Shown: one piece after another, positions 41,101-56,100 of the stretch
Layout of the letters: every line of letters starts with the position of its first letter
Numbering within the stretch: the first letter of the stretch is position 1
DNA from: Shewanella nanhaiensis
GTDB taxonomy: Bacteria; Pseudomonadota; Gammaproteobacteria; Enterobacterales; Shewanellaceae
DNA length: 64,000 nt
Direction of reading: 5' to 3'
Assembly (NCBI RefSeq): GCF_019457885.1
Contig: NZ_JAHZST010000008.1
Span: forward strand, 1-64,000
Notes under the pieces: generated by a model
Told to the model about the DNA's origin: nothing
Databases searched by the model: none
The model's input: only the letters and a program-made list of their open reading frames with translations
Program-made: the position numbers and the translations under genes

Positions 41101-44100
41101 AGACAGGGGGCTATTTTTAATTTAGACCTTTCGGTAAGTGATGATTCAGGTCTTGAAAAGCTCCAGCTTATCCGTTTGCTAGAGGATGGTTCTGAATTTG
41201 TTGAAGTTGAGAAACGTTATGATCACGACTGCCATCAACTACCGACATTAAAAGATTTAGCTAAACTGTCAGCTACTTTCGAATATGCTAAAACTCAACA
41301 ATATGAGCTGAGATTGACAGATAATATTGGCCAGGTAACCAGTCTTAGGTTTTACGTACATCCGTTAGCTAATATTGTCCCCGGAATTCGTATCACTCAA
41401 CCCGCAGCCGATCAATATATCGCAGCTGGAAGTTTTAACTTAACAGCGCGTGTAGTGATGGCTGATGATATGCCTCTTGATGAATTCCAAGCAAGCTTGT
41501 TTATCGATGGCTTTAGAATGCAAGCATTAAAAGCTAAGGATATCTCGCATGAATTAACCTCTGTAGATCTGCAGTTGCTTGAAGAGATCTATGATGATTT
41601 TGAACGTAATTATGGCGTTCAAGTGGCTGAAGAGTATGCTCGGCCAGACAGCGATAATCTGTCGGTTAGGGAGTATATAATTTCTGTACCAATTGAGATT
41701 ATTGGTGCTAATCAAACAGTGGCTTTAGCTGCGCAAATTGTCGATAAAGATCAGGCTATTGGTAGTGATGAAATTCAGTTTGTAGGGGCTGAGGATGAGA
41801 TAAAGCCTCAAGCTGCAATCATTTCGCCAGTAGGCACCGAGTTAGTGACAGAAGCAAGTACCTTACCTATTACATTTAGAGGCTTTGACAATGTTAAAGT
41901 CGCTGAAATGAACCTAGTTACAGCGTATGGAATAAAAACAGGGCAGGGCTATATAAAACAACAGTATGGCACTCCTGTTCGAACTATAAACTCAATTCCT
42001 GCTAAAGACTTTGAAGCGGTAACACAAAATAATATTGATACGCCTATCTATAACCATCTGGTATCTGTTCCTAAAATAGCCGATATGTATCAATTCTTCG
42101 ATCAAGTGGCTGTAAGTGATGAGAACCGTTTTGATCTGTGGGTGAAACTCACTGCAAGGGATCATGCTGGAAATGAGTATCAAATAGAGCAGTCCTATCC
42201 TATTCGAGTCGATGAAAGACCTGTAGTGGACATAGTAACACCGAGTAATTTGGAGCGAGTTGTTTCAGGCAGTAAATTGGCTGTCAATGTACATGCCTAT
42301 GATGATGTTGGGATTCATTACGTTAATCTTAGGGTTACTCAAGGCGGGGAAGAGATCTATAGACGTAAGCTATTGTCCGGCCCTTATACGTTTGTCTTTG
42401 ACGTGCCAGAGCTTGGTGACTCAACCAGTAATCAGCTAGTACTTGAGGTTGAGGCACTAGATACTTATGGGGCGAGTAATCAAGATTTAGACCGTCATCT
42501 GGCAACAGAGTCTTTAACTGTCACGATTAAACAAGATGAACCGCCAATTGTCACCATTGCAGCGCCTTTGATGGCCGATGAATACCTTGAAGGTCAACAT
42601 ATACTGGTTCAAATCAATGCCATTGATGATATCGGGATTGAAAATGTGGGACTCGCAGTCGCTGGGTTGATCACCGGCCCTCAGCAATTGGTAGTGGCTC
42701 GTGCGCCCTATGAGTTTCTGATAAAAGTCCCTTACGGACAGAAAGGGAAAAACATTAGTTTTACTGCGACAGCGACCGAAAAAAGGTATCAAGGAGAGGC
42801 GCGTTTAGCTAGCTCTCAAACAATAGACGTAACGATTAGTGAAGATACTTCAGTGCCTGAGATATCAATTTTGGCGCCTATACATAACGCCATAGTTTCA
42901 GAGAAAGGTGCATTAGAGTACTACATTGAAGCGACTGATAATGTTGAAGTTGGAAATATTGTACTGAATCTCTATGCAGATAAAGATCTTAATGGAGTGT
43001 TAAGTGAGTCTGAGTTAATAAAACAGCAGTACCTGTTAAACGCCCCATATTCTGGACGCATTCCTTTAGGCACGATCGCCAGTTATTTGGGAGAGGGGAG
43101 CGAGCTGGATAGTTTGCCTATGGCTATTGATGTTATTGCATCTGATGGTGCTAATAATAAGAATCAAAAGCAGGTGTCATTTTTATTAAGGGCAAATGCT
43201 AAGCCATTAGTTGATAGTATCGAGCTTCTAAATAGCGAAGGAGAGTTACAGAATAATCCTGATGAGATCACTCGTGGTCGTGAATTTGTTATTAATGTTC
43301 TCGCGTCAGATGCAGAGAAGGGGGTTGGTAGTGTCATTTTATTCCGTGGGGTAAATGCAACTGTCGATACCGATTATGTTGAAGTGGGAAGAGATAACTC
43401 TGCTCCTTTTGAATTTCATCAAAACTCTGCAGATATCGCTGTGGGAGAAACCTTGAGCTATCGTGCGATCGCTATAGATCAAGATGGCTATGAGTCGGTT
43501 CTGTCTGCGGCAAAAAGGTTTACCATAGTTGCCGACAAGGCACCTGAAGTGAATATTATTAAGCCTGCTAATGAGCTGAGTTATCTTATCTCAGGTAATG
43601 CCATAGATGTGTTTGCAGAAGTTCGTGATGACTTAGGTGTGGCGGGTATAGATAGAGTCGTCTTCTTGATGGATGATACCCCCGTATCAACTGTGACAGA
43701 GCCCTATCAAGGCGATGGTTCTTCTGGCATAAATAATTGGTATAAAGCATCAATATTGCCTTCTGCTGACGCCAGTGGTGTGGCAATTCAAGTTGTCGCA
43801 TACGATAAACTTAATCAAGCAGGTTTTTCCCAAGTTATAAGATTAGGTATTGTTGAGGATACTGTTGCTCCTGAAATTGTATCTGTTTTACCTCAAATGG
43901 GAGATATTCTTGAGGGGGGAGAAACTCAATTAACTAGCGTGCTGATTAAAGATATAGGTTCAATTTCTCAACGTCGAGTTTTACAAGAGTGGATAAGAGA
44001 ATATCAAGATGATAGCGGGGTATGGCATACATTAGCGAGTATAGAGAGGGAGTTAACCTACGATGACAGTCGTGCCCTTGAGCTTGGGCTAGAGACGGGT

Positions 44101-47100
44101 AATCCTAATCATCATAGTTATCTCTACTGGGCGCAGTTTAGTGATGGACGCATTCTATCCCATGAAAATAAACGTGGAGAACGTGTTCGTATTGTGACCC
44201 GTGTAGTGACAAATAAACACCTTGTTGAAGAGGAAACGAGTCATGAAGTGTCGCTGCCAATCTCAGAACATCGTTTTTGGCTACCTACTGACGGTCCTAG
44301 TGTTGAGGGGCGCTTAACACCTAAAGAGAGTGCTAAAGAGATCTTTTATGGCAATTTAGCTCAATATAGTTCGGGTGAAGGAGTTCAAAGTTTAGCGGCT
44401 TCTTGGTCAACGAGATCAGCTTTAGATGTTCTGAAGGATTTTAGTCGTTTTGATAGTACGGTAAAGAGAGACTTTGACGAGATCCCTAAAGCTTATACAG
44501 GGCTATTTCTTGCTGATTTTTATGACCACCAAGAAGCGCCGGAAGAGGGGGAGAGATTCATCTTCTCTGAGCTCATGAACGGTAGTGCTGAGATTTTCAG
44601 AGGGACAATCACAGGAGTATCAGCTAGGAATAACTTAGTGTTAGCTGCTAAATCTGGTGATGACTGTGCTAGCTGTCTGAAAGATCCAGACTTTAATTTT
44701 TACCTCAAATCAGAGATAGAAGAGTTTCCTGAGAATGGAGCTTTATACGATAACCCGCAAGCTGAAATATTACTTTTTCATAAACGTAATGAGGATGAGC
44801 AGTTTGGTATCCCATATTTATTAGCTGGAACAGTCGAGCTTCCCTTCAATGATGCTTATAGCCTTGCACAAGCAGGTAATTTAGCACTAGTCGCTAATGG
44901 CGCTGGTGGCGTGCAAGTGGTCAATGTTAGTGACCTATCGGCACCTTACCATGTTGGCTTTATTAAGCCTGATGGTTTTGTGCGAGATGTTCAGGTTGCG
45001 GGTAAATACGCCTTTATTACTGCTTCCTATCAAGGTGTTGTCGTTGCAGACTTATCACGTCCACAGATGCCAATTGTGGCGACGTTAGATACCGCAGGTA
45101 TTGCTAATAAACTTAAAATTGTAGGCAATAAAGCTTATGTTACTGATATGGGCGAATGGGATGGAGCTGGCGCTCTGCATGTCTTAGATATTACCGACCC
45201 TGTTAATTTAAATATTACCAATACCTTTACGCTTAAACCTCAGCGAGAGGATTACTCTAGTGGGGGGGCTTATGATGTTGAGGTCGTTGGTGGTAAAGCT
45301 TATGTCAGTACTTACTTTGTCGATCAAGAGGGGAAACCAGCTGAAGGTGTTGTAGAGATCATTGAGTTACAGCAAATTGGTATGCCCCAGATTGATCCAA
45401 GCCGTCCAGTGTTAAGCCACAGGCCCGTATCTGATAGTGACTATCTAACGACAGATATTGCTTTAGCAAATGGCCGAGTGCAGCTGGCTGCTGGAAAACA
45501 GGGAGTCATAGAATTAGAGTTTCCAACTTTAACCATAGTGAGCCATAGCCCCTACGCAGATCAAAATAATGTGGGTACCTTATCGCTTGATATTGAAACT
45601 CACTTTTCATCCGCACTTCCGGCTGATCTGAGTTGGCAAGATTATATTAGTGTCACTCAGGGGCATCCAGATATCGGATTAGATATCAGTGATAGTTTTG
45701 AGTTTGCTTTTAAAGCATTAGTGGATGGTGAACCCTCAACCAGAGTTATGGTGGCAAAGCTGAAAGATGGGCTTGAGCTGCAAGCAGACAGTCACTACTT
45801 TGTACGTATTAAATCTGGAATTAAGCCAATTACTGGGTACATGCTGCCAGAAGATTATATCTTTAGCTTTACAACTATTTCTGCACTCTCCGCTAATGCA
45901 CCTGAATTTGTCAGTATTACACCTGCACAAGGTGATGTTGCGGGTGGGACTGACATCTTGATTGAAGGTTATCATTTCAGCCAAGAGATAAAGCTTGAGC
46001 TTGGTGGATTACCTTTGAGCATTACCCAGCTTGAATTAGGGGATACAGAAACTGAATTAGATCTTATTAGAGCCACAACTATACCCAATTACCCAGGGCC
46101 TGCAGCGTTAAATCTAATTAATCCTGGAGCTGTAAATACATTTATTCCAGGGGCATTTACCTATGTAGATCAATTACGCCTCTCTTTTGTCTCTCCACCG
46201 TTTGTTAGCGTCAGCCAACAGGGGCGCAATGATCTAGTGACCCTTATAGGTCATGGGTTTAGCCCTGAAATAACGTTAAAGGCTTATCGTAGTGATGGGG
46301 TGGGTGAGCAGGTGATACAGAAAGTCGATGGTGATCGACTCACCCTTTACAGTGCTGAGAAATTTGATTGGCGAGTACCTGACTTTGGTGAAAATTTCAG
46401 AGGGTTTGTAGATATTGAGTTAACCGATACTCGTGGTCGAACAGCTGTGCTGTCAAAAGCACTATTTTATGGAGGGCTGGTGGTTGATAGGACATTAGAG
46501 ACTCGAAAACCTCTCACTTTGGACGAGATTAAACAATACAATAGTGGTGAAACTGGTGGTTTATTAGATCCTGTGAAGCTGCCAGCAGGTGGTATTGTCG
46601 ATATTGCAAGTGATAGTGAGCTGTCACTCGTTTACGTGCTAGGTAAAGGGATTAATGACTATAGAGCAAAAAGAGAGTCTCAAGTTTTTGAACCAGAATA
46701 TGTGTCGACTTATTACGCGCCTGGTTGGTTATCGGTGGTGCATTACGATCGAGAGCGATTAAACTCTGCAGCGCCTATGCATGGGCTTGGGTATTATGAT
46801 CTGCCCCAAACTGTTATTCCTAAGGCATTAACCTTAGCGGATGAGCATATCTATATTGCCGCTAAGGGTAGAAACTTCCCTTATGTCGCTCTTGAGTTTG
46901 AAGACCTCTCATACCTATTTGTCGTTGATAGAATTAAGGCGCTACCTGGAGAGAATGAAGAGCCTGTCAGTAGAGGGATTATTGCTTCTGTAGCCTTGCC
47001 ATTTGATAGTGTGGCACAACAAATTTTAGTTAAAGACAATCTACTTATAACAGGCTCTAATAGCCAAGTTGCAGTTCTTGATATTAGCTCCCCTACTCGA

Positions 47101-50100
47101 CCTTTTGTATTAAAAACATGGGATAGTGTTGAGTTTGAAGGAAAAGAATATGATTTATCGATTGATGATCTGACAATCAAGCAAGATAAACTTTGGTTGA
47201 CAACTTTCTTAGGTAGAAAGAGAGGAGCCGCGAGCTTTATTTATGACTTGTCCACTCCAGAGCTTGCGATTACCGCTGTAAACTCTCTTTCTGCTCCTAT
47301 TGCTGGGACGCCACTGTCAGCCTATATGGTTAATAGTGAAGAACAGATCTCTTTTTGGGATCTAACGAAGCTTGATAGAGCGAAGCGTGAATCACTGTTT
47401 AATGGATTTGGTTTTACATTACCAGGCAATGTAACTTCAATTACCACATCTGAAACATTAGCTACCCAGGCACTTGAAGAGGTGGTTGGGGACCCTAAGA
47501 TGCGCCCAGCTGAATATCGTACTCATCTTCCGGTGTACGACCTTTCAGATAAGGCACTGATCCGTCTGCATGATGTAGTGACACTATGTGATTTAGGCTG
47601 TGTTCCAGGGCCACTACTACAAACAGATGATGGTATCTCCATTTTATCTATTGCATCAGATAGTTACTACAATAAACTTAGCTTTGTTGACCTTCATACC
47701 TTAGATATTAACTCTCTTAGCCCCGCTCCTAATCAAGAGGCCGTCTCAGTCGATAGCCATATTAAAGTGATATTTACTGGAAATGTGAATTTTGCTGGTG
47801 AGCCAGTAGATCAATTTTTGGCTAAGTACATGAACTTGGTTAGAGAAGACGGCAGTGACGTAGGAGAGGCGGTTGAAGTTGATTACCTCTGGGATCAAGC
47901 AAAACCCAATGAGTTTATTTTAAAGCCTAAACAAACATTAGCCCCACAACAAAGTTATCGAGTTTCATTAAAAGCTAAACCTTTAAGCCAGCGTTCGCAA
48001 GGTTTAGTAGATTATAGCTATAGTTTCAAAACAGCATCGGGTATCACCTCATACTTTGATATTGATACTGTCACTCCCCACTCTATTAATACTCAAGGTG
48101 AGGAAGTTGTCATCTCCCTTCTTGGAACCGCTGTAGATCCTGACTTCTATGTCGCAGGAAAAGCCGCTCAAATTACAGAAACAATCGTAGCAGGGCAGAG
48201 TTATCGTGTCTTAATTCCATCAAATCAAGCTGGTCCAGCAAAGCTTACTGTATTGGCTCAAGATGGCAGTAAAGCTGAACAATTGGCGGCTATTAATTAC
48301 GTTGGAAACCTATCGCTGTCGTCTATCGTTCCTGCTACTGGCAGTGTTGCTGGTGGAGATGAAGTTCAATTGATAGGACAAGGTTTTGAACCTGGGCTTG
48401 AGCGATTAACTATTAGTTTTGGTGGTACTGAAGTCCCATTAAACGATATCAAGGTGATTGATGCAGAACATATTTTAGTTAAGACTCCTGCTGGTGCCTT
48501 AGGACAAGCCGATGTTCAGATCACCTACGATGATGGTAGATTTGCTACATTAAGCGAGGGATTTGAATATAGAATGCCTGGTAGCTTTGAGCTTGAGGGC
48601 AGAGGGAGGATATATGATACCTTGCTGGATCCTTCTCAAAACTATCTATTTGTTGCTGCAGGTCATGACGGCATATATCTGCAGGATTTAAGTAAGGCTC
48701 AGGCTAACCAAACAAGTTTAGTTGGGCATTATGAACTGCCTGAAGGGTATGCTGCTCTTGGTCTTGCTGGTTTCTTTGAGCAAAGCAATGATAGAATATT
48801 TGTAACAGGTGCAAAAATAAACAGGAGTGGTGAGCCAGAAGCTGGTTCGGGTCAGCTCTTTATTTTAGCGATTGATAGTTTAGATATAAGCCAATATACC
48901 TTAGTTAATCAGTTGGCGTTGACAAGTCAGTTTGCCAAAGGACTGTTTGTTCAAAATCAGTCCGCTTTCCTCGCCATGGCTGAGCTAGGTTTAGGCCAGA
49001 TAGATACGTACCAACATTCTAAATTGTATCTCTCTTCAAATGTGGAAGTGAGCGATAAACATCTTGCGTTGGATGTTGCTCCTATAGAGATTTCCCCTCT
49101 CCAAACTCACTTTGTCGTAGCTTCTGGGGAGTTTGATTTTAATCTCAATACTCTTAAAGATCACAGTTTGAATAGTGGTGGTGTCCACCTCTTTAGCAAC
49201 TCTACGACCCAAGGTTTATCTCTTGTTAGTGGAATCGACATTCCCGCTTCCCATGTTGTTACTCAAGGGAGTTATGCTTATGCCTCATCGGGTGATCTCG
49301 GGCTCAGTATTATTGATTTTAGTCAACCCAAGGCCCCTGTTCTTAAAAGTCGAATTGATGAGTATGGTCACGTGTATGATGTTGTTATTAGTGGCCACGT
49401 ACTTTATATCGCTTTAGGAGATAAAGGGATAAAAGCACTGGATATCAGTAATCCAGACCAGATTGTCGAATTAGCAGGCTTTGTGGATTCAGGCCGGCAT
49501 GTAGAGGTCCTTGTTGCGACCGATTACTCCATTATTGGTGCGAGTTATTTGGGGCAAGGTAGTACACCAATTCACTCTATTGTTAGCTTTAACGATGTCG
49601 CGTTAAAAATTATTTCGGTAGAGCCTAAAACAAGAATACTCTCTCCTAATAGTGAGCAACAAAGCCAGATCCATTTGAGATTTAATAAGGCGGTTGATCT
49701 TTGGGATGATAATAAGCTGAAATTATCTGTAAAACGTGAAGATGGCGCTGGTTTGGCTAGCGATGTCGAGCTGTCAAATAATGATATCTTAGTTAAGCTT
49801 TCAACCTCTGGGTTGGTGGCAGGTGAATCTGTAAAGCTTAATGTTAAACCTGGTATAAAATCTGTTAAACCTCTTGCTTCTGGCGACGCTATTACTCTGT
49901 ACGAAACAAAAAGTCATAGCTCTTATCTGTTCAACTTCTTACCTGAACAACTTGATAAACTGAGATTGCACCAAGTATTACCGCGTAGAGTGCTTGTTGG
50001 CGAACATAAGCTGATGAGTTTGACTCTGTCTGGATTGCCGAAACATTATGATGAACTCGCACTCTATCTGGGAGGTGAGCTAGCCACTATTAAGCAGGTA

Positions 50101-53100
50101 ACTCAGTCTCCTGATAATGATGCTCTATATCTTATTGAGTTTACATCTCCAGTTATTCAGCAAGCAGGCTTATATGATCTCATCGCTGAAGTCACTGTGA
50201 ATGGTGTTGAGTTGACAGCTAGGTTAAGGGGCGCTGTCGCTATTGATGCTGAGTTGGAAACGATCTCCTCAACGCCGCTATGGACGGATGTTAAGGGCGG
50301 CGAGATGATTGACTTATGGGGCCATGGGTTTGAGCCGGGTTCCAGTCTAACTGAAGGGACACAGGTATGGGTGGGGTCTGCGGCTGCAAATAATATTAGC
50401 GTCTTATCCAGTCAGCACCTTCGATTCTCTGCGCCTGCAAACCCATCTGGAATGAAAACTGTCAGAGTCACAAGCAGGGCTGCACAGTCCACGCAGAACA
50501 ACTTGCAATTAGGTTACGGTCTTAAGGCACTTGGGAAAACTCAAGTATCTAATACTGCACCAAGAAAGCTGATAGTTGATAGTCAGTCAGGTATTGCACT
50601 GGCAGCTTCAGGCTTGTTTAGAAAACCTGGTTATCCTAATCAACAACTTTTTGGCTCCTCAATACCAGATAAAACCATCGCTTTTACTGCTGACTTCAAT
50701 GATCCATTTACGCCGCTTACTGTCGGTGGAGTTGGTTCTATTTCAAATAAAGATGAAGATTTAGAAGACCTACTTGAACAGGTACTTATCGCTAATATCT
50801 ATGCCAAAGATATATTAGATGGCGATATGTCGACTGAAGATATCGAGTATTTACGAGATCATCAACCTAACCCTAGAGGGTTTAGTCTTGATGCTGTTGA
50901 TATTAAGCCTTTCGAGCTTGCAAGCCTTGATAGTACTGCTAAACGAAAAACAGCGTTACTGGCTACTGGCAGCGGTGGAGTATTCACACTTAATCTTGAT
51001 GAGTTAAACGGTATCACTCCATTAAGCCGTGAATTTGTTAAAGGTAATGGTGGCTTAACGTTAACTGCTACGGTAACCGGTAAAGATCTATCTGTATTTA
51101 GCACTAGTTTCGATGCTGGTCAGCCACAAAGTATGATCTCTCCATGTGGGAGTCTTGGGGTGGGGCAAGAGGACAGCAAGTTACTGAGTTTGAATATGGC
51201 TGACCTAAGTGACCCCGTTGTGATGCCGATTTGGCAGCACAGTGGTGCCGGGCTGCAAAGCCTTTACCTTTCAGAAAACGGACTGTTATATCACGGCGGT
51301 AGTCGTAATGCGCGAGTTTGGAATCCTGATGCTGATTGTCCATTTTTAGACCGATACACCATAGGTGATGTGCAGGTAAAAGGAGGGGAGGAGATAACAT
51401 CAACCCTCTATATCGATAATTTGTTTGACCCTGTCTTGAATAGAGAGCTGACGATCAAAGGGAACATTTTTGATATTAAGCCATATGGCGATTATCTGTT
51501 TATGGCCATGGGTGATTTAGGTGTGGCACTTTTACAGCCAGATTCAAATCAGGCGCCAAGATGGTTAGAGATTGATAGTGCAGTTCAAACAAAGATTGGT
51601 GGTGCAGTTAGCCTTAAGATACTTGGTTCAACACTATTTGTTGCTCAAGACTCAGGTGGAGTTTTAATTTATGACCTGAGTGATCTCAATGCTATAGAGC
51701 TTCTATCTGCCGGAACTTCAGGAGTCATCAAAGATCTGGGGTACTTCAAAGACAGGTTGATCGCCACAAGAGATGAAACTGGCGTTGCTTCAATTCAACT
51801 TCCAGGTGCTTTAGTTACCTCTGTATCAGTTGAGCATCAAGGCACTCTAGCGAAAGGTTCAGAGTTACTTATCGGTTTTAATGAGTTTATAGATACCTCA
51901 TCTTTAGTGGCTGGAACTAGCGTGGTATTAACGGATCTGACCTCTAATCAGGTGGTTGATATGACCCTTGTGCCGCTAAATGAGCAAAACTCAGCATCAG
52001 ATCGTTATAAGTTACAGTTTAATTCTCTAGCCGATCATGTTTATGAGTTGCGCGTGTTAGAGGCTAAAACAGTGAGGGGACCGGGTTTATTTGTTCCTTT
52101 TAAACGCCAATTTACTCAATCTTCAATTTCACAACCTAAGATCACTTGGATCGAAGATGGTTTGGTACGAAGAGGCGTGGATCAAGAAGTTATTATTCAT
52201 GGAGAGAGGTTTGATTCAGGTTCTGTTGTAACGGTTGGGGCATATACAGTACCAGCAACTGTCGAAGAGAATCGTATCTCTTTTAATAGCTCTAGTTTAG
52301 ATCTATTGCCTTTAAAAGCTGGTCAATATCCGGTTAGAGTTGAGCAGGAAGGCTTATCTGATTGGTTTATGGGTGGCCTAGTCATTGCCGATAGTTTAGA
52401 AGACAGTCAAATAGTTGTAGACCGTAAATCGGGTCCATTAAGTGGAGGTTACAGGATCACTGTCACGGCCGATAAAGCTCTGTTCCTACCTGGGATGAAA
52501 GTCTTGTTGCGTGATCAAGGTGGTAATGAGGTTAGAACTGAGATAGCTGATGAAGGCAACTTCTTGATTAATCTCGAAGATAATGTTGAAACCATGTATA
52601 AGTTCAGCTTTATTATGCCGATGTCTCTGAGCCCTAAAATCTTAGATATCCTACTAGAGCGGGAAACAGATACGATTAATCTTGGTAAGTTTTCCTATCA
52701 GATAGCAAGGGGAGCGGAGCTAGATCTACCTAACTACCCACCTATGACAATAGGGGCAATTGCCGCACGTAATAATGAGCTATTTGTAGGGATTGAACAG
52801 GGAGCTGAGCCAACAAAAGAGAGGCCCTTCCTATTGCCATTTGGTTTAGAGATATACGACACCAGTTTGGCATTTCAACCTAAGCGTTTATCCCAACTAC
52901 TTTTAAAAGACAGTGTTACTGGCATTGCATTGGCTGATAACTTAGCTTATCTGAGCGTGGCTAGCCAAGGGCTTGTAATCGTCGATATTCATGATTTGTC
53001 TAATCCTTACATCATACAGGAGCAAAGGCTAGCTGGTTACAGGGCTAATGCTGTGGCTTTAGCGCCAATAGAGGGCGTATTAGCATTAGCTGGTGCCAGT

Positions 53101-56100
53101 GAGCTTGGTGATGGGTTTGTGAGGTTTATCGATATTAACGATGATGAGTTTGGTTCACCTACAGGCTTTAGTACCATTTTATTCAATCAAGATGAACTTC
53201 TTGGTCAACCTCTGCAACTTAGTTGGCATGAAGAGTCTCTTTATGTTGTATATCGACGTGGTAATCAACTCTATCTCGCTATTTTTGATAGTTTTGGAGA
53301 GGAGCTTAGCTATAGAACTCAAGTGATAGAGAGGGGCGATTATCACTCTGGTCCTGTTAGTATGGTTATCGAACATGGGGTGTTGACGATCAGTCATAGC
53401 GGCATACTGCTTCGCTTATCTCAACAGAGCGATGGCAGCTATGATACCGTTTATTGGGAGTCTCTAGATGGTCATTCAACTCTGCTTAGTAGCGGTGGAG
53501 TCAGCTATATAGCAACCGAAAATGGCTTAGTGCAGCTCATCTCTGAAGGGTTAGCATTGAGTAAAGTGACGCCTCAGCAAGGCCAAGTGCTGACAGCCAG
53601 CGATGTTATTACCCTTGAGTTTAATAATTTGATCAACACTGAAATTGATCATGTTACTGCTAATGTGCGCTTACTAAATGCAGAGAAGCAGCTGATTGAC
53701 GGTATTGAAATTCAAGCGATAAACACCTTAAGTGGCGGTGTTATCTCTCTTCCAATGTCAGCCTCTATTCTGAGTGGTCAAAGTGACGTTACTTTAGTGC
53801 TTGATGGCGGTTTAGCCAATCTGAATAACCAAGCATTGGGACAGAGCTTTGAGTGGAAATATGGTGTTAGTCAGTCTACTAGGCCGCAAATTCACTCAGT
53901 TGAGCGATTAAGTACGGATGATGAGTATCTCGGTCACTATTTCCATGCCGATGGTAGTGAGCGAGCAGCTGTTTTAGGCCAAGGGTTTGGTTTGAATAAG
54001 CAAGAGCTTCAACTATGGCTTGGTGATCAGCAGATAACAGCTGAAAGTATCACAAGCGTCACAGATAAGGTGATTGAGTTTGAAGTGCCAAAGTTATACC
54101 TAGCTCAGCCTGTGACTGCCCTATCTTTAAGGGTGAAGCGAGTTGAGTTGGAGAGCAGCATGGTTGGCGCTGCGATCGTGATGCCTCAGATAGCATTGCA
54201 AGATCTGTATCCACAAACAGGCCCACCACGTGGCGGAAATATCGTTACCTTACAAGGGTTCGGTTTCAATCCTGCGACACAATTCAGTGTTGCTGGCTCC
54301 CCTGTAAACGATGTTAAGGTGCACTCCTCTTATCAGGCTGAAGTGATGATGCCTGCCAATGATTTTGGATATGCCTCTGTTACTGCAATAAACCCACAGT
54401 TCCCTGATGAGCGTGTTACAGCTCCCCAAGAGTATTTCTATGCAGGCAGCGAAACAGGTCAAATAGCACTTGATAAAGATAGTGAAAACCCTGTCGCAGC
54501 TATGTTACACCATCAAGATATTGTTTATGCCATCACTGGTGGCAAATATCAGGTTTTCGATCTCTATGGTAAGTCGACTCAAGTTCTTACGACTAAAAAT
54601 GCTGAATTAATTCTGCTTGATGTGTCAGATCCTGTTAAACCTGTAATTATTGAGAAAGAGGTGGCGGGGAGCAGTGAGAACTTCCACTTCCAGCTCTCAC
54701 TTTCTCCAAACGGTTTCACTGATCTAGCTCGAATCGGTGAGCTGCTATTTGTTGCGGGTGGTAATTCACTATACCAGTTCGATATTAGCCAAGCCGCTGC
54801 CCCCAGTTTAATTGCGCAATATCCATTAAATGGACAGGTGAGAAGTTTAGCGGTGAGTGATCAGCTGCTTTATGTAGGCGGTACAGCTGGGATAACTGTT
54901 TACGCCATTGAAAGTGACGCAAAACTTCGTCAACTTGAAGAGCTTACCTCAAGATCTCTCGGAGGCTGGGTCTCATCTCTTGCTATAGAGCAAGATCTTC
55001 TCTGGGCGATACAGCCATCTAGTCGACGAGCTGTGGCTATAGAGCTCAATAGTGGTGAGTACGAGTTGGCTCACCAAGTGCCCTTGGTGACTGCAGATGG
55101 CCAGAGAATGCCTGCTGAAGATATTATTGTGCTTGATGAGACGATCTTAATATCAACAGCAGAGCAAGCCAGTGTTGAGATGTTTGATATCGAAACTGGT
55201 GCGCACCTAACAGGATTAAATCTTACCTACTTATTGAAAAATGGCGATATCTTTGCTGGTAAATTACAACTAAGAGGTTCGACTTTAGCTGTTGCTGGTG
55301 CCAATGGTGATCTACAGCTTTTTGATATTGGCCCTTGGTTAAATGGCATATTTAATCAAAGCATCAAGCTGGACAATTATTTCTCTGTAACAGGGAGTGT
55401 TAAGGATGTTGTGTTTGGTGATAAGGTCATATTTGCAGGCGTTGCCTACGCCAGAGATGCTCGCGGTGAGCCTGTAGAGAGTCCTGTTCAAGCTGGTGCT
55501 AAATACCAACAGATCGGAGGGGGAGTCTTTAGTTTCGATAATGATAGCTTAACGGTACTTTCCCATGAACCTGAAGCAAATGGCTATTTAGCTAGCAATG
55601 AATCATTAATAATTCAGTTTAATCAGTTGCTTGAACATCAACAGTTTGTCGATTATAGCTCTAGTTTGTTTACTGTTTCCCTTGATGGCACACCTGTGTC
55701 TGGTTATTGGCAAAAACAGACTTACAGACTGGGTAGCCAACTAATATTTGTACCGAATCAGCCTCTTGTTTCTGGTAAGCAATATCGTGTTCGTTTAGAT
55801 GCCAATATCCGAGATCTTAATGGTAATCAATTGTCGAGTGATTACAGCTTTAGGTTTACTGTTGCGAGTTCAACCAGAGTCGCAGTTAAGCATGTCACAC
55901 CAGAGTTTGGAAGTTGGAGAGGTGGTGTTGATGTCTCCGTTATTGGAGAACACTTTACCCCAACAACTCAGGTTGAGCTTGGTGGCTTCGTTGTACCTCA
56001 AGCCGATGTCAGCTATATCAGTGAGCAAAAATTACGCTTTAAGTTACCAGCATTATCCGAGATGCCCCTAGAGAACCGCTTGGTCGGGATTAAGCTACTT

